Source: Geodermatophilaceae bacterium NBWT11 (lineage in GTDB: Bacteria > Actinomycetota > Actinomycetes > Mycobacteriales > Geodermatophilaceae). From it: a DNA stretch of 64,000 nt. Of this stretch, positions 60,608-64,000 are shown one piece after another. The position numbers were made by a program, and so were the translations under genes. Below the pieces are notes generated by a model that was given only the letters and a program-made list of their open reading frames with translations, was not told where the DNA came from and did no database searches. How positions within the stretch are numbered: the first letter of the stretch is position 1; every line of letters begins with the position of its first letter. The DNA lies in contig CP043652.1 in assembly GCA_014218215.1 (NCBI GenBank), positions 1,798,001-1,862,000 on the forward strand, written 5' to 3'.

Positions 60608-61446
60608 CCGCTCCCGGGCCCACCGGTGGGCAGCGACACCCGCACCACGGTGCCGCTGCCCAACCGGCTCTCCACCCCGACCCGACCACCGTGCCGCTCG
60701 ACGACGGCGCGCACGAGCGGGAGCCCCAGCCCACTGCCGGGCACCGTCCGCGCTGCCGGGCTGCGGTAGAGCTCGTCCCACACCTGGGGCAGGTCCTCGG
60801 CCGCGATGCCCTGCCCGGTGTCCGCCACCTCGAGCACCACGTGCCCGGTGGTCTCCCGTGCGCGCACCTCCACCCGCCCGCCGGCAGGGGTGTACTTCAC
60901 CGCGTTGTCCAGCAGGTTCCACACCGCGAGGGCCAGCAGGTCGGCGTCCCCGACGACGACGGGCAGCGGCCAGGGCGCCCGCGGCAGGTCCACCGTCAGC
61001 TCGCGCTCGGCCACCCCGGGCAGGTCGCGCGCGGCGTCCACCGTCTCCTCGACGATCTCGGTCAGGTCGACCGGTCGACGGTCCAGCCGACTGCCCTCGA
61101 CGTCGGCGATCTTGCGCAGGTCGGCGGTGAGCCGGCTCAGCCGCAGCACCTGGTCCTCGATGGTGCGCACCGCCGCCTCCCGCCCCTCCCCCGGACCGGC
61201 ACTGACGTTCGCGGTGGCCGCCCGCATCGCGGTCAGCGGGTTCTTCAGCTCGTGGTCCAGCCGGGACAGCAGCAGCCGCCGGTCGCGCGCCGTGGCCTCG
61301 GCCTGGGCGGCCAGCTGACGACGGCCCCGCCGGTCCCGGAGCAGGACCACGACCAGCACCAGGACGACGACGGCGAGCACCAGCCCCCCGACCGCCAGCA
61401 CCCAGTCCCGCGGGTACGCCGACAGGTACCACCGCTCCCCGCCCAT
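60592..61446 (-). CDS. OmpR-type sensor histidine kinase
   Basis: 284 aa from ATG 61446, overlapping the regulator stop by ATGA. One N-terminal membrane helix (residues 16-37), no sizeable sensor domain, then SRLDHELKNPLTAMRAATANV with the phospho-acceptor His, N-box NLLDNAVKYT, and ADTGQGIAAEDL, GSGLGLPLVR. Short kinase without a clear extracytoplasmic sensor. Partner of the gene before it. Confidence 0.92.
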   Translation of the reverse strand: MGGERWYLSAYPRDWVLAVGGLVLAVVVLVLVVVLLRDRRGRRQLAAQAEATARDRRLLLSRLDHELKNPLTAMRAATANVSAGPGEGREAAVRTIEDQVLRLSRLTADLRKIADVEGSRLDRRPVDLTEIVEETVDAARDLPGVAERELTVDLPRAPWPLPVVVGDADLLALAVWNLLDNAVKYTPAGGRVEVRARETTGHVVLEVADTGQGIAAEDLPQVWDELYRSPAARTVPGSGLGLPLVRAVVERHGGRVGVESRLGSGTVVRVSLPTGGPGSGQAAP

Positions 61447-62150
61447 CAGCCGGCCACCACGTCGCCGCGGAACAGGTAGCCCTCGCCGGGCACGGTGACC
61501 ACCAGCTGCGGCCGGGCCGAGTCCCGCTCGAGCGCCCGCCGCAGCTCGGCGACCCGGGTGTCCACCGTGCGGGTGCTGCTGTGGAAGGACCAGCCCCACA
61601 CCTGCTCCAGCAGGCGTTCCCGGGAGACCGCCTCCTCGGGGTGCGCCATGAGGTAGGCCAGCAGGGTCACCGCCCGCGGGGTCAGCACGACCTCCGCGCC
61701 GTCCCGCAGCACCCGCTGCGACACCCGGTCCAGCACCAGCGCGCCGCTGCGCAGCCGCGAGGCACTGGCCAAGGACGGGCCCACCGAGGCGCCGCGTCGC
61801 AGCACGGCCCGGATGCGGGCGACCAGCTCGTGCGGGTCGAAGGGCTTGTTGAGGTAGTCGTCGGCGCCCTCCTCCAGGGCCATCGTCCGTTCCCCCGACT
61901 CCCCCACCTGGGTCAGCAGGATGATCGGCACCGTCCCGCCGTCCTCGCGCACCCGGCGCAGCACCGCGCGCCCGTCCCGCCCGGGCATGAGGACGTCGAG
62001 CACCACGAGGTCCGGCGCGGCGTCGGCCACCCGGGCCAGCGCCTGGTCCCCGTCGGCGGCGACGACCACGTCGAACCCGCTGCGCTGCAGGAACGGCGCC
62101 AGGTTGTCGGTGATCGCGGCCTCGTCGTCCACGAGCAGGATGGTCGGCAC
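61446..62150 (-). CDS. OmpR/PhoB-type response regulator
   Basis: 234 aa from GTG 62150. Receiver: LLVDDEAAITDNL, phospho-acceptor in VVLDVLMPG near residue 50, LTQVG, NKPFD. Winged helix: VVLTPRAVTLLAYLMAHPEE and STRTVDTRVAELRRAL. Encoded upstream of and coupled to the kinase. Divergent from the LuxR-type gene at 62324. Confidence 0.95.
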   Translation of the reverse strand: MPTILLVDDEAAITDNLAPFLQRSGFDVVVAADGDQALARVADAAPDLVVLDVLMPGRDGRAVLRRVREDGGTVPIILLTQVGESGERTMALEEGADDYLNKPFDPHELVARIRAVLRRGASVGPSLASASRLRSGALVLDRVSQRVLRDGAEVVLTPRAVTLLAYLMAHPEEAVSRERLLEQVWGWSFHSSTRTVDTRVAELRRALERDSARPQLVVTVPGEGYLFRGDVVAG

Positions 62151-62323
62151 GTCTGCCGATCCTGGACCTGCGACCGGGGATCCGCTGGTCACGGGGGTTG
62201 CAGCGACGTGGCACCCGGTGCCGCCCACCGTTGCCCCACCGTCCCGGACGTGGTCCAGTGGGGTGACGGGGGTCACCCCGCGGCAGGGGGACGGAGGCCG
62301 GTGCGCACGAGCTGGGGACGACG

Positions 62324-63214
62324 ATGACCACCCCGGGGGCCGCCGCACTGCGTCCGCCGGACCGGGACGCCCTGCGCGCCGTCCTCCGGGAGGTCGCCGG
62401 GACCTCCGGGCTGCCGATCGCCTTCGGCGGCCAGGTGCAGCCCCACCTCGCCGCCAGCGGCCGGGACGCGGTGCGGATCACCGAGCTGCGCGGCACCCGG
62501 ACCGCACACCTGCGCGGGCTCGCCGTGGTCGCCGGGGCCGGCCTGGGCGGCCGGGTGCTCACCGAGGGCCGGCTGCACGCCGTGGAGGACTACGGCCTGG
62601 CCCGGGGCATCACCCACGACTACGACGGCCCGGTGCTCGCCGAGGGCCTGTGCACCGTCGTCGCCACCCCCGTGCTGGTCCGCGGCGCTGCGCGCGCGGT
62701 GGTCTACGCCGCCAGCCGGGAGCCGGGTTCGGTGGGGGACCGGGTGCGTGACTCCCTGACCCGGGCCGCCGGCCGGATGGCCGCCGAGCTCGCGGTGCGC
62801 GACGAGGTGGACCGGCGGGTGGCCATGCTGGAGGCCTCCGCGGTGGGCCCGCACCCCGGCGGTCACGACGCCGCCTCGCTGGAGGAGGTCCGGGCGGTGC
62901 ACTCCGACCTGCGCCTGGTCGCCGCGGCCCTCACCGACGACGCGCTGCGCGAGCGGGTGCACGCTGCGTGCTCCCGGCTCGCCGCCCTGGGCGGCGGCGG
63001 GCGCCTGCCTGCCCCGGCGGTGGCGCTGTCGGCGCGGGAGACCGACGTGCTCGCCCAGGTGGCGCTGGGATGCTCCAACGCCGAGAGCGCCCGCCGGCTC
63101 TCGGTGCGCCCGGAGACGGTCAAGAGCTACCTCGCCGCGGCGATGGCCAAGCTGGACGCGCACACCCGCCACGAGGCCGTCGTCCGCGCCCGCTCCCTCG
63201 GGCTGCTGCCCTGA
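62324..63214 (+). CDS. GAF-domain LuxR-type transcriptional regulator
   Basis: 296 aa from ATG 62324. Residues 20-150 form a GAF-like sensor, and the C-terminal LuxR helix-turn-helix reads LSARETDVLAQVALGCSNAE and SARRLSVRPETVKSYLAAAMAKL. No receiver domain, so it is not a phosphorylated response regulator. The SDR gene starts 23 nt downstream on the same strand. Confidence 0.9.
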   Translation: MTTPGAAALRPPDRDALRAVLREVAGTSGLPIAFGGQVQPHLAASGRDAVRITELRGTRTAHLRGLAVVAGAGLGGRVLTEGRLHAVEDYGLARGITHDYDGPVLAEGLCTVVATPVLVRGAARAVVYAASREPGSVGDRVRDSLTRAAGRMAAELAVRDEVDRRVAMLEASAVGPHPGGHDAASLEEVRAVHSDLRLVAAALTDDALRERVHAACSRLAALGGGGRLPAPAVALSARETDVLAQVALGCSNAESARRLSVRPETVKSYLAAAMAKLDAHTRHEAVVRARSLGLLP

Positions 63215-63237
63215 CCTGACGCTGGGACCCTGGCCGG

Positions 63238-64000
63238 GTGCGTCGACCCCCCGCCCCCGCCCGCCTGCTGGACGCCGTCCTCGACCGGCTCGTCGTCCCC
63301 GGGTACAGCCGGCTCGGCCCGGCGCTGCGCCACCGCTGGTGGCCCGCCGACCCCCCGGCCGGGGCGCTGGCCGGGAAGCGGGTGCTGGTCACCGGGGCCA
63401 CCTCGGGCATCGGCGAGGCCATGGTCGACGGGTTCCTGGCCCTCGGCGCCGCGGTGCACGTGCTGGGCCGCAACGGGGACAAGACGCAGGCACTGGTCGC
63501 GCGGCTGCGCGCCGAGCACGCCGGTGCCGACGTCGAGGCCGAGGTCTGCGACATCGGCGACCTGGACGCCGTCCGCACCTGGGCCGCCGGCTTCACCGGC
63601 CGGGTCGGCGCGCTGCACGGGCTGGTGCACAACGCCGGGGCGCTGCCCGCCGAGCGCAGCGAGACCGCCCAGGGCCACGAGACGACCCTGGCCGTCCACG
63701 TGCTCGGGCCGCACCTGATGACCTCGCTGCTGGCCGACACCCTGGTCGACGACGCGTCGAGCGTCGTCTGGATGTCCTCGGGCGGCATGTACGGCGCGAG
63801 GCTCCGCGACGACGACCTCGAGTTCCGCACCGGGGAGTACAGCGGGGTGCGGGCCTACGCGCGGACCAAGCGGATGCAGGTCGTGCTCGCCGCCCGCTGG
63901 GCCGACCGGCTCGCCGGCCGGCGGGTCCGGGTGGAGAGCACCCACCCCGGCTGGGTGGACACCGCGGGGGTGACCAGCTCGCTGCCGGGGTTCGGGAAGG
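63238..64000 (+). CDS. SDR-family dehydrogenase, 3' end outside the window
   Basis: At least 254 residues from GTG 63238, with GCTGGGACCCTGGCCGG before the start and no strong SD. VLVTGATSGIGEA is the Rossmann motif near residue 50, HNAG follows near 130, then catalytic Ser in WMSSGGMYG and YARTK (YxxxK) around residue 205. DHRS12-like short-chain dehydrogenase with a long N-terminal extension. Cut by the window end at 64000. Confidence 0.88.
   Translation, partial: MRRPPAPARLLDAVLDRLVVPGYSRLGPALRHRWWPADPPAGALAGKRVLVTGATSGIGEAMVDGFLALGAAVHVLGRNGDKTQALVARLRAEHAGADVEAEVCDIGDLDAVRTWAAGFTGRVGALHGLVHNAGALPAERSETAQGHETTLAVHVLGPHLMTSLLADTLVDDASSVVWMSSGGMYGARLRDDDLEFRTGEYSGVRAYARTKRMQVVLAARWADRLAGRRVRVESTHPGWVDTAGVTSSLPGFGK

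Overview
The window is very GC-rich, with strong G/C preference at third codon positions, frequent GTG starts and many 4-nt GTGA/ATGA gene overlaps. Gene content is typical of a high-GC actinobacterium: mycofactocin genes, a DUF222/HNH protein, an Asp23/Gls24 envelope-stress operon led by an ECF sigma factor, a W/Q/P-rich MinD-like ATPase and a form II CO-dehydrogenase-like operon. My best guess is the Geodermatophilaceae (Blastococcus, Modestobacter or Geodermatophilus type). That is an inference from gene content and was not tested by a search. I saw no tRNA, rRNA, insertion sequence, prophage or CRISPR array.

Layout. 1-3.4 kb: a cut low-complexity ORF, then an 831-aa surface protein with about six tandem repeats and a C-terminal LAYTG sorting signal. 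3.4-11.7 kb: TldE/TldD protease pair, low-molecular-weight phosphatase, small lipoprotein, amidohydrolase of the MTA/SAH deaminase type, DedA protein, MinD-like ATPase and an alpha/beta hydrolase. 11.8-17.7 kb: coxS-coxL-coxM operon with a form II active-site loop, coxG behind a hairpin, and a divergent alpha-carbonic anhydrase lipoprotein. 17.7-20.4 kb: a GAF regulator and a Bcr/CflA exporter.

20.4-40.0 kb is the most distinctive region, a dispersed mycofactocin locus. It holds mftR and a divergent mftA-mftB-mftC-OYE1 transcription unit ending in an uncharacterised 39-aa ORF and a hairpin. Beyond that come four tandem mycofactocin-type SDR dehydrogenases, a MoxR ATPase and a VWA gene that looks frameshifted. 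Then come a second FadH/OYE oxidoreductase coupled to mftE, a four-gene surface module ending in a class F-like sortase, and mftF. No mftD- or mftG-like gene is visible. By family knowledge MftC modifies the C-terminal Val-Tyr of MftA, MftE releases it and MftF glycosylates it. The SDRs would use the cofactor, and the two FeS-flavoproteins may recycle it or complete its synthesis (inference).

40-45.2 kb: a TetR regulator and a translationally coupled SpoIIE-type phosphatase, FAD monooxygenase and cysteine-desulfurase-like operon. 45.3-49.5 kb: an operon of an ECF sigma factor, a zinc anti-sigma/Asp23-like fusion, three further Asp23-like proteins and small membrane and J-domain-like proteins. 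49.6-55.5 kb: a GGDEF/EAL protein and an ABC transporter with its two-component system. 55.6-64 kb: a DUF222/HNH protein, small stress and membrane proteins, a coupled trio of two membrane proteins plus an XRE regulator with a 13-bp inverted repeat in front, a DUF4232-like lipoprotein, an OmpR-type two-component system, a GAF-LuxR regulator and an SDR cut by the window end.
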